Source: an uncultured Clostridium sp.
GTDB taxonomy: Bacteria; Bacillota; Clostridia; TANB77; CAG-508
Direction: 5' to 3'
DNA: 22,573 bases
Assembly: GCA_900553985.1 (NCBI GenBank)
Contig: USFW01000029.1
Coordinates: forward strand, 1 to 22,573
Both the position numbers and the translations under genes were made by a program. The notes under the pieces are model-generated. The model ran no database searches and was not told where the DNA came from. It saw only the letters and a list, made by a program, of their open reading frames with translations. Positions 1 through 7,632 of this stretch are shown one piece after another; within the stretch, counting starts at the first letter, position 1, and every line of letters starts with the position of its first letter.

Positions 1-666
1 TTTGGAGCAAGAATTTCATCTCCTCTTTCATCAATGAGACCCATTAACTGACTATATTTATCTACTACTGCAGCTAGCCCGTTTGATTGAAATTTGTAGA
101 TTTTACCATACTTTGGAGCAAGAATTTCATCTCCTCTTTCATCAATGAGACCCATTAACTGACTATATTTATCTACTACTGCAGCTAGCCCGTTTGATTG
201 AAATTTGTAGATTTTACCATACTTTGGAGCAAGAATTTCATCTCCTCTTTCATCAATGAGACCCATTAACTGACTATCTTTATCTTCTACTACAGCTAGC
301 CCGTTTGATAGGGTTTTGTATATGTAACCATATTTTGGAGCAAGAATTTCAACCCCTTTTTCATCAATGAGACCCATTAACTGACTATCTTTATCTACTA
401 CTGCAGCTAGACCGTTTGATTGGAATTGGTAGATTTCACCATACTTTGGAGCAAGAATTTCATTCCCTTTTTCATCAATGAGACCATACAGAGAACTATC
501 CCTATCCTTTACTCTAGCTAGTCTATTTGATTGAAAATCTTTTATGTACCCATACTTTGGCGGAACAATCTCTTCTCCTTTTTCATTGACGAGTCCGTAT
601 AGCTCATTAAAGCCTCTAGCTATCATCAGACCATTTTGTTGCCGTGTTACCTCCTGATAAGGTAAA
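1..666. repeat. Six tandem 111-bp coding repeats
   Basis: The segment TTTGGAGCAAGAATTTCA or a close variant recurs at 1, 112, 223, 334, 445 and 556, exactly 111 bp apart each time, which is 37 codons. Copies 1-111 and 112-222 are identical by eye. Copy 3 differs at a few positions, and copies 4 to 6 diverge progressively toward the gene start. This gradient indicates recent expansion at the C-terminal side by unequal crossing-over or slippage. The array reaches the window edge, so more copies may follow. Confidence 0.93.
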
Positions 667-728
667 CAAATAATTTCTCCTGTTTCTAAGTTTTTTAATA
701 CAGGAATTTTCTTAAATTCTAAATTCAT
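1..728 (-). CDS. WG-repeat protein, partial (C-terminus beyond window edge)
   Basis: The gene is read right to left from ATG at 728 and is still open at base 1, so only about 242 residues are visible. The start follows an AAGGAG site nine bases upstream and a near-perfect promoter. After a roughly 50-residue N-terminus without a signal peptide or membrane helix, the protein is built from 37-residue repeats of the form YG-x-IYxFQSNGLAAVVDK-x-SQLMGLIDExGxEILAPK. The (Y/M)GLIDExGxEI part is the hallmark of WG (KWG) beta repeats. Such repeats fold as small beta units in proteins of mostly unknown function, often thought to mediate binding. Without a signal peptide this one may be cytoplasmic, unlike the membrane-anchored WG protein at the other end of the window. 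The two left-most repeats are identical in DNA, so the true copy number is uncertain. No precise function can be assigned. Confidence 0.85.
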   Translation of the reverse strand, partial: MNLEFKKIPVLKNLETGEIICLPYQEVTRQQNGLMIARGFNELYGLVNEKGEEIVPPKYGYIKDFQSNRLARVKDRDSSLYGLIDEKGNEILAPKYGEIYQFQSNGLAAVVDKDSQLMGLIDEKGVEILAPKYGYIYKTLSNGLAVVEDKDSQLMGLIDERGDEILAPKYGKIYKFQSNGLAAVVDKYSQLMGLIDERGDEILAPKYGKIYKFQSNGLAAVVDKYSQLMGLIDERGDEILAP

Positions 729-772
729 AAATGCACTCTCCTTTTTACTTTGCCTATTTAGGTTACATAAAA

Positions 773-801
773 ATTATAACTTGATTATAAAGATATGTCA
801 A
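773..801 (-). promoter_or_regulatory. Sigma-A type promoter of the left WG-repeat gene
   Basis: On the minus strand TTGACA (796-801) and TATAAT (773-778) are separated by exactly 17 bases. Both hexamers match the vegetative consensus perfectly. The transcript would start near 766, about 38 bases before the ATG at 728. Confidence 0.85.
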
Positions 802-1048
802 CTTTTTACAAAAAATAAATTAATAAAATATGCAAATACAGTAATTTAAAAAATAATATGAAAAAGATAGTATTATTTATACATAGTATATTATAAAACA
901 GTTAAACCTATATTTTTCTGTAAGTATAAAATCAAGAGAAAAAACAAGTAATAAAGAGAAAAAATGAGAAAAATAAAAATGAAATTAAAAATTTAAAAAT
1001 TAATAAAAAAAATAAATGGTAAATCAACCAAAATAAAGTATACATAAT

Positions 1049-1077
1049 TTGATTTTGGAAAAGATATGTAGTATAAT
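1049..1077 (+). promoter_or_regulatory. Promoter of the M23 peptidase gene
   Basis: TTGATT (1049-1054) and TATAAT (1072-1077) are 17 bases apart, a good sigma-A match. The ribosome binding site AAAAGGAG follows at 1094-1101. Transcription would start around 1084. Confidence 0.65.
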
Positions 1078-1112
1078 ATAGAACAGTCGCGCTAAAAGGA
1101 GAGTGAATATAT

Positions 1113-2099
1113 ATTTTAAACAGAAAACTAAAAATCTATACAAAAGAGTTTTTAAAATATTTTAACATTACAATTATAGCTTTGGGTTTAGTAGTAGCGA
1201 TTATATTAATAAAATATAAACCAATGTATAAAGTAAGTATATCAGGTGAAGAATTAGGATATGTAGAAAGTAAACTCGCTTTAGAAGAAAGTGTTAAAGA
1301 AGATATTATAAATGATAGCAATAAAAATGTAGAAACAGTAGACTTGAAAGAACAACCTATATACGAGTTAAAACTAGTAAATAGAAATGAAAATACTGAG
1401 GAAGATAAAATAATTGAAAAAGCAAAAGAAGATGCAACAGTAACATATAAATATTATGAAGTAGCCTTAAATAATAATGTAGTAGAAACTGTTGACACAA
1501 GTAAAGAAGCAGAAGAGTTAGTTAGTGAAATAAAAAATGATGGAATCAATGAAAATATCAATTTAAGTATAGTTGAGAAATATACAAGTAATAGTGAAGA
1601 AATAAAAACTAATGACTTAGAAGTTGCTAAAGTAAATATAGAAAATAAAGTTTCTGAAACCATAAAAGAAATAGAAAAACAAGAAGAAGAAAAAAATGCA
1701 ATAGCAGATATAAATGGCATAAAATTAGCAACACTACCAGTAACAGGTACAATTTCTTCTAGATATGGTGTAAGTAGTAGAATAAGAAAGTCTAACCATA
1801 CTGGATTAGATATTGCAGCAACAACAGGAACACCAATTAAAGTAATGGCAGATGGAGTAGTTACAAATGCAAGTTATAGTGGTTCATATGGAAATCTAGT
1901 AAAAGTAGACCATGGAAACGGAGTTGAAACTTGGTATGCACATACTAGTAAGATGTATGTAAAAAAAGGCCAAGAAGTAAAAGCAGGAGATGAAATAGCA
2001 ACAGTTGGTTCAACAGGAAATTCGACAGGTCCACACTTACATTTAGAAATAAGATTAAATAGAGAACATATAAATCCACAAAAATATGTATATAAATAA
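1113..2099 (+). CDS. Membrane-anchored M23 family metallopeptidase (ATT start proposed)
   Basis: The C-terminal 120 residues form a LytM/M23 zinc endopeptidase domain, which cuts peptide cross-links in peptidoglycan. The ligands are visible: H and D of NHTGLD (residues 229 and 233) and HLHLE (308 and 310), with the YGNLVKVDHGNG and YAHTSKM segments between them. The N-terminus has a membrane helix (NITIIALGLVVAIILI) and then about 140 charged residues that look like a stalk. No ATG exists at the N-terminus. A TTG at 1182 would cut the membrane helix and has no ribosome site. The frame is open back to 1107, and AAAAGGAG at 1094-1101 points to ATT at 1113, giving 328 residues with an intact helix. 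The protein should sit on the outer face of the membrane. A strong terminator follows, so it is likely monocistronic. SpoIIQ-like or cell-separation roles are both possible. Confidence 0.85.
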   Translation: MLNRKLKIYTKEFLKYFNITIIALGLVVAIILIKYKPMYKVSISGEELGYVESKLALEESVKEDIINDSNKNVETVDLKEQPIYELKLVNRNENTEEDKIIEKAKEDATVTYKYYEVALNNNVVETVDTSKEAEELVSEIKNDGINENINLSIVEKYTSNSEEIKTNDLEVAKVNIENKVSETIKEIEKQEEEKNAIADINGIKLATLPVTGTISSRYGVSSRIRKSNHTGLDIAATTGTPIKVMADGVVTNASYSGSYGNLVKVDHGNGVETWYAHTSKMYVKKGQEVKAGDEIATVGSTGNSTGPHLHLEIRLNREHINPQKYVYK

Positions 2100-2105
2100 A
2101 AAGAT

Positions 2106-2164
2106 AAAAAGTATTATAAATGAATAAATCACTTTGAAGTGAAAGTTCATTTATAATACTTTTT
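2106..2164 (+). terminator. Intrinsic terminator after the M23 gene
   Basis: A perfect 19-bp inverted repeat (2106-2124 with 2146-2164) carries a second small stem, TCACTT/AAGTGA, inside its loop. The outer A and T runs make it usable from either strand. Confidence 0.9.
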
Positions 2165-2386
2165 AATTTTATCTATATTTGTAAGAAAATATATAAAAAC
2201 AAAATTTTTATAAGAAAAGTAGCGAAGCTACACAAGTAAAGCTATCGCATGTCTTTTTAAAGGTAATTGTTACTTGTTGTATAGGGAAAAATCTTGTATA
2301 AGGTCAAAATAAAGTTGATTTTTCCGATACAATAAAAAATATGACAAATTAAAGAAAACAATATAAAAAATAAATTTTTAAAACCA
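2165..2386. other. Intergenic region with nested inverted repeats
   Basis: Between the M23 terminator and the adhE promoter three inverted repeats occur in series. GTAGC-gaa-GCTAC is at 2219-2231. ACAAGTAA (2232-2239) pairs with TTACTTGT (2270-2277). TTGTATAGGGAAAAATC (2277-2293) pairs with GATTTTTCCGATACAA (2317-2332) with a small bulge. The stretch is less AT-rich than its surroundings. It may be a structured RNA or a small relic repeat; I cannot match it to a known family. Confidence 0.5.
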
Positions 2387-2414
2387 TTGACAAAACTATT
2401 GATTACTATATAAT
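2387..2414 (+). promoter_or_regulatory. Promoter of adhE
   Basis: TTGACA (2387-2392) and TATAAT (2409-2414) both match consensus exactly, with a 16-base spacer. Transcription would start near 2421, leaving a very short leader before the AAGGAGG site at 2431-2437. Confidence 0.85.
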
Positions 2415-2444
2415 GTATCTAACAAAAGAAAAGGAGGAATTTTT

Positions 2445-5054
2445 ATGCCAAATGAAACTAATATTGACGAGGAATTAAAAGTAAAGAAAATGATAGATGA
2501 TTTAGTAGAAAAAGCTAAAATAGCCTCAAAGCAATATTTAGAATTAAATCAAGAACAAGTAAACAATATAGTCAAAGCTATGTCAATGGCAGGGTTAGAA
2601 CATCATATGGAATTAGCTAAAATGGCAGTAGAAGAAACAAAAAGAGGAATATATGAAGATAAAATAACGAAGAATATGTTTGCAACTGAATATATATATC
2701 ATAGTATTAAATATGAAAAAACAGTTGGTATAATAGATGAAAATGAAGAAGATGAATATGTAGAAATAGCAGAACCGGTAGGAATAATTGCAGGAGTAAC
2801 ACCAGTAACAAACCCGACATCTACAACAATGTTTAAATCAATTATTTCAGCAAAAACTAGAAATGTAATTATATTTGGATTTCACCCATCAGCACAAAAA
2901 TGTAGTAGTGAAGCAGCAAGAATTTTGAGAGATGCAGCAGTTAAAGCAGGAGCACCAGAAAATTGCATATTATGGGTAGAAGAACCATCAGTATTAGCAA
3001 CAAAAATGTTAATGAATCATCCTGATGTAAATTTAATATTAGCAACAGGAGGAACAGGAATGGTTCGTTCAGCATATTCTTGTGGAAAACCTGCATTAGG
3101 TGTAGGACCAGGAAATGTACCATGTTATATACATAAAACAGCAAAATTAAAAACTTCAGTAAATGATTTAGTAATGTCAAAATCATTTGACAACGGAATG
3201 ATTTGTGCTTCAGAACAAGCTGTTTTAGTTGATAGAGATATTTACCAAGAATTTGAAAAATTAATGAAAGAATCAGGATGCTATTTTGTAAATGAGGAAG
3301 AAAAGAAAAAACTAGCAAATAGTATGTTCGATTATACAGAAGAATACGGATATAAATTAAAATCACATGTTCCTGGACAATATCCATATATGATAGCAAG
3401 AGAAGCAGGATTTGAAGTTCCAGAAGATACTAAAGTTTTAGTAGTATATGAGGAAGGAATAGGAGAAGAATATCCATTTTCAAAAGAAAAATTAAGTCCA
3501 GTATTAACATATTACATAGTAGAAAATGAAGAAGAAGGAATTGGAAAATCTGAAAAATTAATTGAATTTGGAGGATTAGGACATTCTGCTGTTATTCATG
3601 CTGAAGATAAAGAAACTGTATTAAAATTCTCAAAAACAATGAAAGCAGGAAGAATTATAGTAAATTCACCATCTACACATGGTGCAATTGGAGACATATA
3701 TAATACAAATATGCCATCACTAACACTAGGATGTGGCTCATTTGGAGGAAACTCTACAACAGCCAATGTTTCATCAGTTAATTTAATAAATATAAAAAGA
3801 GTGGCAAATAGGAGGGTAAATATGCAATGGTTTAAAGTTCCAGAAAAAATATATTTTGAATCAGGCTCAATAGCATACCTAGAAAAAATGCCTAATATAG
3901 AAAGAGCTTTTATAGTAACAGATGAAGGAATGGTAAAATTAGGATATGTAGATAAAATTCTATATCATTTAAGAAATAGACATCAGTATGTTCATTCTGA
4001 AATATTTAGTAGTGTTGAGCCAGATCCATCTTTTGATACTATAATGAAAGGTGTAGAGGCTATGAAAGCTTTTAAACCAGATGTAATTATAGCATTAGGA
4101 GGGGGAAGCCCAATAGATGCTGCTAAAGGAATGTGGTTATTCTATGAACATGAAGATGCAGACCCAGAAGGCTTGAAATTAAAATTCATGGATATCAGAA
4201 AAAGAACATATAAATTTCCAAAACTAGGAACTAAATGCCAAATGGTAGCAATACCAACAACATCAGGAACAGGTTCAGAAGTTACATCATTTGCAGTAAT
4301 AACAGATAAAGAAAAAAATAAAAAATATCCATTAGCCGATTATGAGCTAACACCTGATGTAGCAATAGTAGACCCTGACTTAGTAATGAGTTTACCAAAA
4401 ACTGTAACAGCAGATACAGGAATGGATGTATTAACACATGCATTAGAAGCATATGTGTCAAATATGGCCTCAGATTATACAGATGGTTTAGCAGAGAAAG
4501 CAACAGAATTAGTATTTGAATACCTAGAAAAAGCATATAATAATGGAAATGATAAAAAAGCTCGTGAAAAGATGCATAATGCAAGTACAATAGCAGGAAT
4601 GGCATTTACAAATGCATTCTTAGGAGTAAATCATTCAATAGCACATAAAATAGGAGCAGAATTCCATTTACCACATGGAAGAATAAATGCAATATTATTA
4701 CCATATGTAGTAAGATATAATTCAAGCAAACCAAGTAAATTTGTATCATTCCCTAAATATGAATACTTTATTGCAGACAAAAAGTATTCACAAATAGCAA
4801 AAAAAGTTGGATTAAAAGCAGATACTGTAGAAGAGGGAGTAAATAGCTTAATTGAAAAAATAAAAGAATTAAATAATACTTTAAATATTCCAAAATCATT
4901 TAGAGATGCAGGAATAGATGAACAAGAATTTTTAGCAAAAGTAGACATGTTAGCAGATAGAGCATTTGAAGACCAATGTACTACTGCAAATCCAAGAGTT
5001 CCACTAGTTAGTGAAATTAAACAAATAATGTTAGATAGTTATTATGGAAAATAA
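2445..5054 (+). CDS. adhE: Bifunctional acetaldehyde-CoA / alcohol dehydrogenase
   Basis: AdhE reduces acetyl-CoA to acetaldehyde and then to ethanol, using two NADH, the main electron sink of many fermenting bacteria. At 869 residues it has the usual two-domain length. Residues 1 to about 450 are the aldehyde dehydrogenase half, with catalytic Cys254 in GMICASEQ. Residues from about 460 are the iron alcohol dehydrogenase half. It shows the nucleotide motif GGGSPIDAAK (552 onward), TTSGTGSEVT, and likely iron ligands Asp661 and His665 (DVLTHALEAY) plus His730 and His744 (NHSIAHKIG and PHGR). The ATG follows AAGGAGG by seven bases. It has its own promoter and terminator, so it is a single-gene unit. 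AdhE normally assembles into long cytoplasmic filaments (spirosomes). No Rex-type operator was recognised upstream. Confidence 0.97.
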   Translation: MPNETNIDEELKVKKMIDDLVEKAKIASKQYLELNQEQVNNIVKAMSMAGLEHHMELAKMAVEETKRGIYEDKITKNMFATEYIYHSIKYEKTVGIIDENEEDEYVEIAEPVGIIAGVTPVTNPTSTTMFKSIISAKTRNVIIFGFHPSAQKCSSEAARILRDAAVKAGAPENCILWVEEPSVLATKMLMNHPDVNLILATGGTGMVRSAYSCGKPALGVGPGNVPCYIHKTAKLKTSVNDLVMSKSFDNGMICASEQAVLVDRDIYQEFEKLMKESGCYFVNEEEKKKLANSMFDYTEEYGYKLKSHVPGQYPYMIAREAGFEVPEDTKVLVVYEEGIGEEYPFSKEKLSPVLTYYIVENEEEGIGKSEKLIEFGGLGHSAVIHAEDKETVLKFSKTMKAGRIIVNSPSTHGAIGDIYNTNMPSLTLGCGSFGGNSTTANVSSVNLINIKRVANRRVNMQWFKVPEKIYFESGSIAYLEKMPNIERAFIVTDEGMVKLGYVDKILYHLRNRHQYVHSEIFSSVEPDPSFDTIMKGVEAMKAFKPDVIIALGGGSPIDAAKGMWLFYEHEDADPEGLKLKFMDIRKRTYKFPKLGTKCQMVAIPTTSGTGSEVTSFAVITDKEKNKKYPLADYELTPDVAIVDPDLVMSLPKTVTADTGMDVLTHALEAYVSNMASDYTDGLAEKATELVFEYLEKAYNNGNDKKAREKMHNASTIAGMAFTNAFLGVNHSIAHKIGAEFHLPHGRINAILLPYVVRYNSSKPSKFVSFPKYEYFIADKKYSQIAKKVGLKADTVEEGVNSLIEKIKELNNTLNIPKSFRDAGIDEQEFLAKVDMLADRAFEDQCTTANPRVPLVSEIKQIMLDSYYGK

Positions 5055-5060
5055 ATAAGG

Positions 5061-5106
5061 AAGATTATCATAGAATATAAAAACATATTTTATGATAGTC
5101 TTTTTT
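5061..5106 (+). terminator. Intrinsic terminator after adhE
   Basis: GATTATCATA (5063-5072) pairs with TATGATAGTC (5091-5100) with one G-U pair, flanked by AA/TT and followed by six T (5101-5106). Confidence 0.85.
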
Positions 5107-5126
5107 GATAAAAATCAGAAAAATTA

Positions 5127-5156
5127 TTGATTTTTTTACAAAAATTATGTTAATAT
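5127..5156 (+). promoter_or_regulatory. Possible promoter of the helical hypothetical gene
   Basis: TTGATT (5127-5132) and TAATAT (5151-5156) are 18 bases apart. Each differs from consensus at one or two positions. The gene start is 90 bases downstream. Confidence 0.45.
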
Positions 5157-5246
5157 AAATAGTATTAAAGAAATAAAAAATGTCTAGTTTAAGAATTAAA
5201 ATAGATTCTTTATCAAAGATAAGCCTTTAAAGAAGGGATGAAGCAT

Positions 5247-6548
5247 ATGAGAGAAATATTAGGAAAAATTATTAACAAAAAAAAGATGGAAGATGAGAAA
5301 GTAAAAAAGATAGTAGGAAATATAGAAGAAAAATTTAAAGAGACAGAAGGGGAAGAAGCAGCAACAAAACAAGCAGTTGAAGAGGCATTAAAAAAGTTAG
5401 AGAAGACACCAGGATTATCAGAAGCAGTACTAAGAGAATTACTAGTAAGACAAAATATATCAAATTCAGTACCAGTAGAAACAATAAAAAGTATTCCAGA
5501 AAGTGAAATTCCAAATGATACAATAGTAAGAGTAGTAGAAAAGTTATCGGATAAATTACCAGACAATAAAATGCTGGAGATAGCAGAAGAAACAACACTA
5601 GAATTACAAGGAAAACAAAAAATAGTTGAAGCAGTTTCAGATCCTGATAAAAAGAAACAAAAGCAGGAAGAATTAATACTAAATGAATTAAATAAAATAT
5701 ATAAAGAAGTTGATGTGAATTTAGGGGAATTTACAATTTTAGGAGAAATAACTAGAATATTACAACTAAAGCCAGAATTTGAAAGTGGAAAAATTGATAA
5801 GAGAGTAAATGAAATTTTAGCTAAAAAAATGGTATTAAATTACATGAGTTTTAATAGTATAATGCCAAGAAAATTTTCAGAAATAAAAAGTATTGATGAA
5901 ATGTTTTCAGAAAATTTTCCTCAAATAGCCGAATGTGAATATAAAAAAATGCCAAGAACAGACAGAGAAGAAGCTAAATATGAATTTGAAGAATCTAAAT
6001 TCAGAAGAGATTTGCTAAAAGAAATAGCAAAAAATGTATCAGAAAATTATAAAAAGAATGGTTATAAAAGATTAGTAATACCTCAATCAGAAACCATGAA
6101 GGAAATAAGCAAAGAAGAGGAAGAATATTTCGTTAAACAAATATCACAAGAAGTTAGTAGAAAAGGTAGAAAATTAGATGCTTTATCAGAAGTTGATGCA
6201 AAAGGACAAATAAGAGGAAATATAGAAGAAACCGAAAGAATAGAAGATTATGTGGCCAAAATTGGAGAATTACCACAAAGTATAAAGACAGAATTTATAG
6301 AGCAAGGAAAGAAAATTATTACAGATCAAGATTTATTAAATATTAGTAATTATTGTAATAAAGTAGGTTTATATCAATCATTAGCAGAATTAGGACAAGA
6401 ACAGGCTGAAAAAGTAGTAGATACTTTATTACAAACAATTGAAAAAAGAAAAAAAATGACAAAAATAAAAAGTAATAAAAATATAGTATCAAAAGATGAG
6501 GTACCAAAAGTAAAATCAGCAAGGTTCAATAAAATAGAAGAAAGATAA
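5247..6548 (+). CDS. Hypothetical charged helical protein
   Basis: I do not recognise this 433-residue protein. It is very rich in Lys and Glu, with no signal peptide, membrane helix or cysteine-rich motif. The first 130 residues contain short helix-like segments separated by proline (PGLSEAVLRELL, VPVETIKSIPESEIP, DKLPDNKMLEIAEE), suggestive of a degenerate helical repeat. The middle (about 225-275) is strongly charged and probably coiled-coil. The tail is lysine-rich. Two ATGs compete: 5238 touches the ribosome site, whereas 5247 lies nine bases after AGAAGGG, so 5247 is chosen. Its own promoter and a terminator after it suggest a monocistronic unit. A cytoplasmic scaffold or binding role is a guess only. 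Confidence 0.75.
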   Translation: MREILGKIINKKKMEDEKVKKIVGNIEEKFKETEGEEAATKQAVEEALKKLEKTPGLSEAVLRELLVRQNISNSVPVETIKSIPESEIPNDTIVRVVEKLSDKLPDNKMLEIAEETTLELQGKQKIVEAVSDPDKKKQKQEELILNELNKIYKEVDVNLGEFTILGEITRILQLKPEFESGKIDKRVNEILAKKMVLNYMSFNSIMPRKFSEIKSIDEMFSENFPQIAECEYKKMPRTDREEAKYEFEESKFRRDLLKEIAKNVSENYKKNGYKRLVIPQSETMKEISKEEEEYFVKQISQEVSRKGRKLDALSEVDAKGQIRGNIEETERIEDYVAKIGELPQSIKTEFIEQGKKIITDQDLLNISNYCNKVGLYQSLAELGQEQAEKVVDTLLQTIEKRKKMTKIKSNKNIVSKDEVPKVKSARFNKIEER

Positions 6549-6549
6549 G

Positions 6550-6589
6550 ATATTAGGAGGCGTAAGTAAAATAGCCTCTTAATATTTTT
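6550..6589 (+). terminator. Intrinsic terminator after the helical hypothetical gene
   Basis: ATATTAGGAGGC (6550-6561) pairs with GCCTCTTAATAT (6574-6585) with one mismatch, followed by a T run to 6589. Confidence 0.8.
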
Positions 6590-6677
6590 ATATACCAACA
6601 TATTGATTTTCTAATATAAAACTAATTCATCAAAAAGACACAAATAAAATATAAAAAGGAAACAATAATAATATAGA

Positions 6678-6731
6678 ATACGCATATACTAAAGATAGAC
6701 AAATAAAATCATACAAGGAGTGAATGCGTAT
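6678..6731 (+). promoter_or_regulatory. Inverted repeat enclosing the ribosome site of the alarmone synthetase gene
   Basis: ATACGCAT (6678-6685) is the exact reverse complement of ATGCGTAT (6724-6731). The second arm covers the start region (ATG at 6724 and the first two bases of ATG 6730), and the loop contains the AAGGAG site (6715-6720). A hairpin here could dampen translation. An 8-bp match could still be chance in a short leader. Confidence 0.35.
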
Positions 6732-7389
6732 GAAAAAGAAAAACAAAGAAGTAAACTTAATAAAAGTTGAAAACTTTTTAAATTATCAAGAAAAAGTTGA
6801 AACTAAAGGAAATACATTTCAAAAATTAATGGTAATATACCAAATGGCAATAAAAGAATTAGAAACAAAATTAGAAATATTAAAAGAAGAATTTAAAGTA
6901 TTTTACGATTATGATTTAATAGACCATATAAATACTAGAGTAAAAAGACCAGAAAGTATAATTACAAAAATGAGTAAAAAAGGATATGAACTTACATACA
7001 AAGACATGATAGAAAATATTAACGATATAGCAGGAATAAGAATAATAACACCAATAATAAAAGATATTTTTACAGTAAAAAAACTAATAGCCAAAATACC
7101 AGGAATAAAAGTACTAAAAGAAAAAGACTATGTTACAAAACCAAAAGAAAGTGGATATTCAAGTTATCATATGATTATCGAAGTACCAGTAACATTATCA
7201 AAAGAAATTATGTATGTAAAGGTAGAAGTGCAAATAAGAACAATGGCAATGGACTTCTGGGCAAGTCTAGAACATAAAATGAAATACAAAGGAAAAGGTC
7301 AAATAACAAGAAAACAATCTAAAGATTTAGTTGCATATGCAAAGATAATTAATAAATTAGATGGGAAAATAATGTTAATGAGAGAATAA
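6730..7389 (+). CDS. Small alarmone synthetase, RelQ/YjbM-like (p)ppGpp synthetase
   Basis: This 219-residue protein consists almost entirely of a RelA/SpoT synthetase domain, which transfers pyrophosphate from ATP to GDP or GTP to make (p)ppGpp. It lacks the hydrolase, TGS and ACT domains of long Rel proteins. Visible motifs are TRVKRPESI (residues 69-77), NDIAGIRI with Asp99, the KPKESGYSSYH substrate loop (137-147), and EVQIRT with Glu166 and Arg170, followed by MDFWASLEHKMKYK. These match the YjbM/RelQ family in order and length (about 210 residues). ATG 6730 lies nine bases after AAGGAG, whereas ATG 6724 is only three bases from it, so 6730 is preferred. It stands alone upstream of the dnaG-sigA unit, separated by a terminator. 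Confidence 0.9.
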   Translation: MKKKNKEVNLIKVENFLNYQEKVETKGNTFQKLMVIYQMAIKELETKLEILKEEFKVFYDYDLIDHINTRVKRPESIITKMSKKGYELTYKDMIENINDIAGIRIITPIIKDIFTVKKLIAKIPGIKVLKEKDYVTKPKESGYSSYHMIIEVPVTLSKEIMYVKVEVQIRTMAMDFWASLEHKMKYKGKGQITRKQSKDLVAYAKIINKLDGKIMLMRE

Positions 7390-7498
7390 AATATTAATAA
7401 ATAGTAATATGAGCAAATATAAAAAACTTGAAAAATTATTTAATTATTTATCTGAAAAATTTTCCAAAAATATTTAATTGCAAATATAAGAAAATTTA

Positions 7499-7545
7499 AA
7501 AAAGTGAGGATTTAAGTCAAAAACTTCAAAAACCTCATTTTTTTT
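7499..7545 (+). terminator. Intrinsic terminator after the alarmone synthetase gene
   Basis: AAAGTGAGG (7501-7509) pairs with CCTCATTTT (7533-7541) with one G-U pair, and an inner AAGT/ACTT stem lies in the loop. A run of T reaches 7545. Confidence 0.7.
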
Positions 7546-7554
7546 GAGCAATAA

Positions 7555-7581
7555 GAAGGATTTATGTAAAATGCGTCGAAT
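7555..7581 (+). promoter_or_regulatory. Sigma-H-like promoter ahead of dnaG-sigA
   Basis: GAAGGATTT (7555-7563), 11 bases, then GTCGAAT followed by AA (7575-7583) fits the published Bacillus sigma-H pattern RnAGGAwWW, N11-12, RnnGAAT. The position is 50 bases ahead of the dnaG start, just after a terminator. No equally good sigma-A promoter was seen there. Confidence 0.55.
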
Positions 7582-7632
7582 AATATAATTACGGATAAAT
7601 AATTGAAATATTTTAAGGAAAGTGAGGCTAAA

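Larger units (their letters stand above)
729..1112. other. Divergent intergenic region
   Basis: This 384-bp stretch separates the divergent WG-repeat and M23 peptidase genes. It holds the consensus minus-strand promoter near 773-801 and a plus-strand promoter near 1049-1077. The 250 bases between them are almost pure A/T with no ORF or notable repeat that I can support. Confidence 0.6.

Noticed and set aside
1..333. Regular direct repeats resembling a CRISPR array
   Set aside because: The period is 111 bp with no unique spacers, and the whole array is one open coding frame of WG modules.
1720..1750. LPVTG motif inside the M23 peptidase as a sorting signal
   Set aside because: It is internal, directly before the catalytic domain, and matches the usual LPVxGxIxSxYG entry of M23 domains.
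2021..2030. Reverse Spo0A-box core TTCGACA in the M23 gene
   Set aside because: It lies deep within coding sequence and such 7-mers are expected by chance.
2165..2444. Rex operator (TTGTTAAnnnnTTAACAA) for adhE
   Set aside because: Only an isolated TTGTTA-like half is present; no full palindrome was found.
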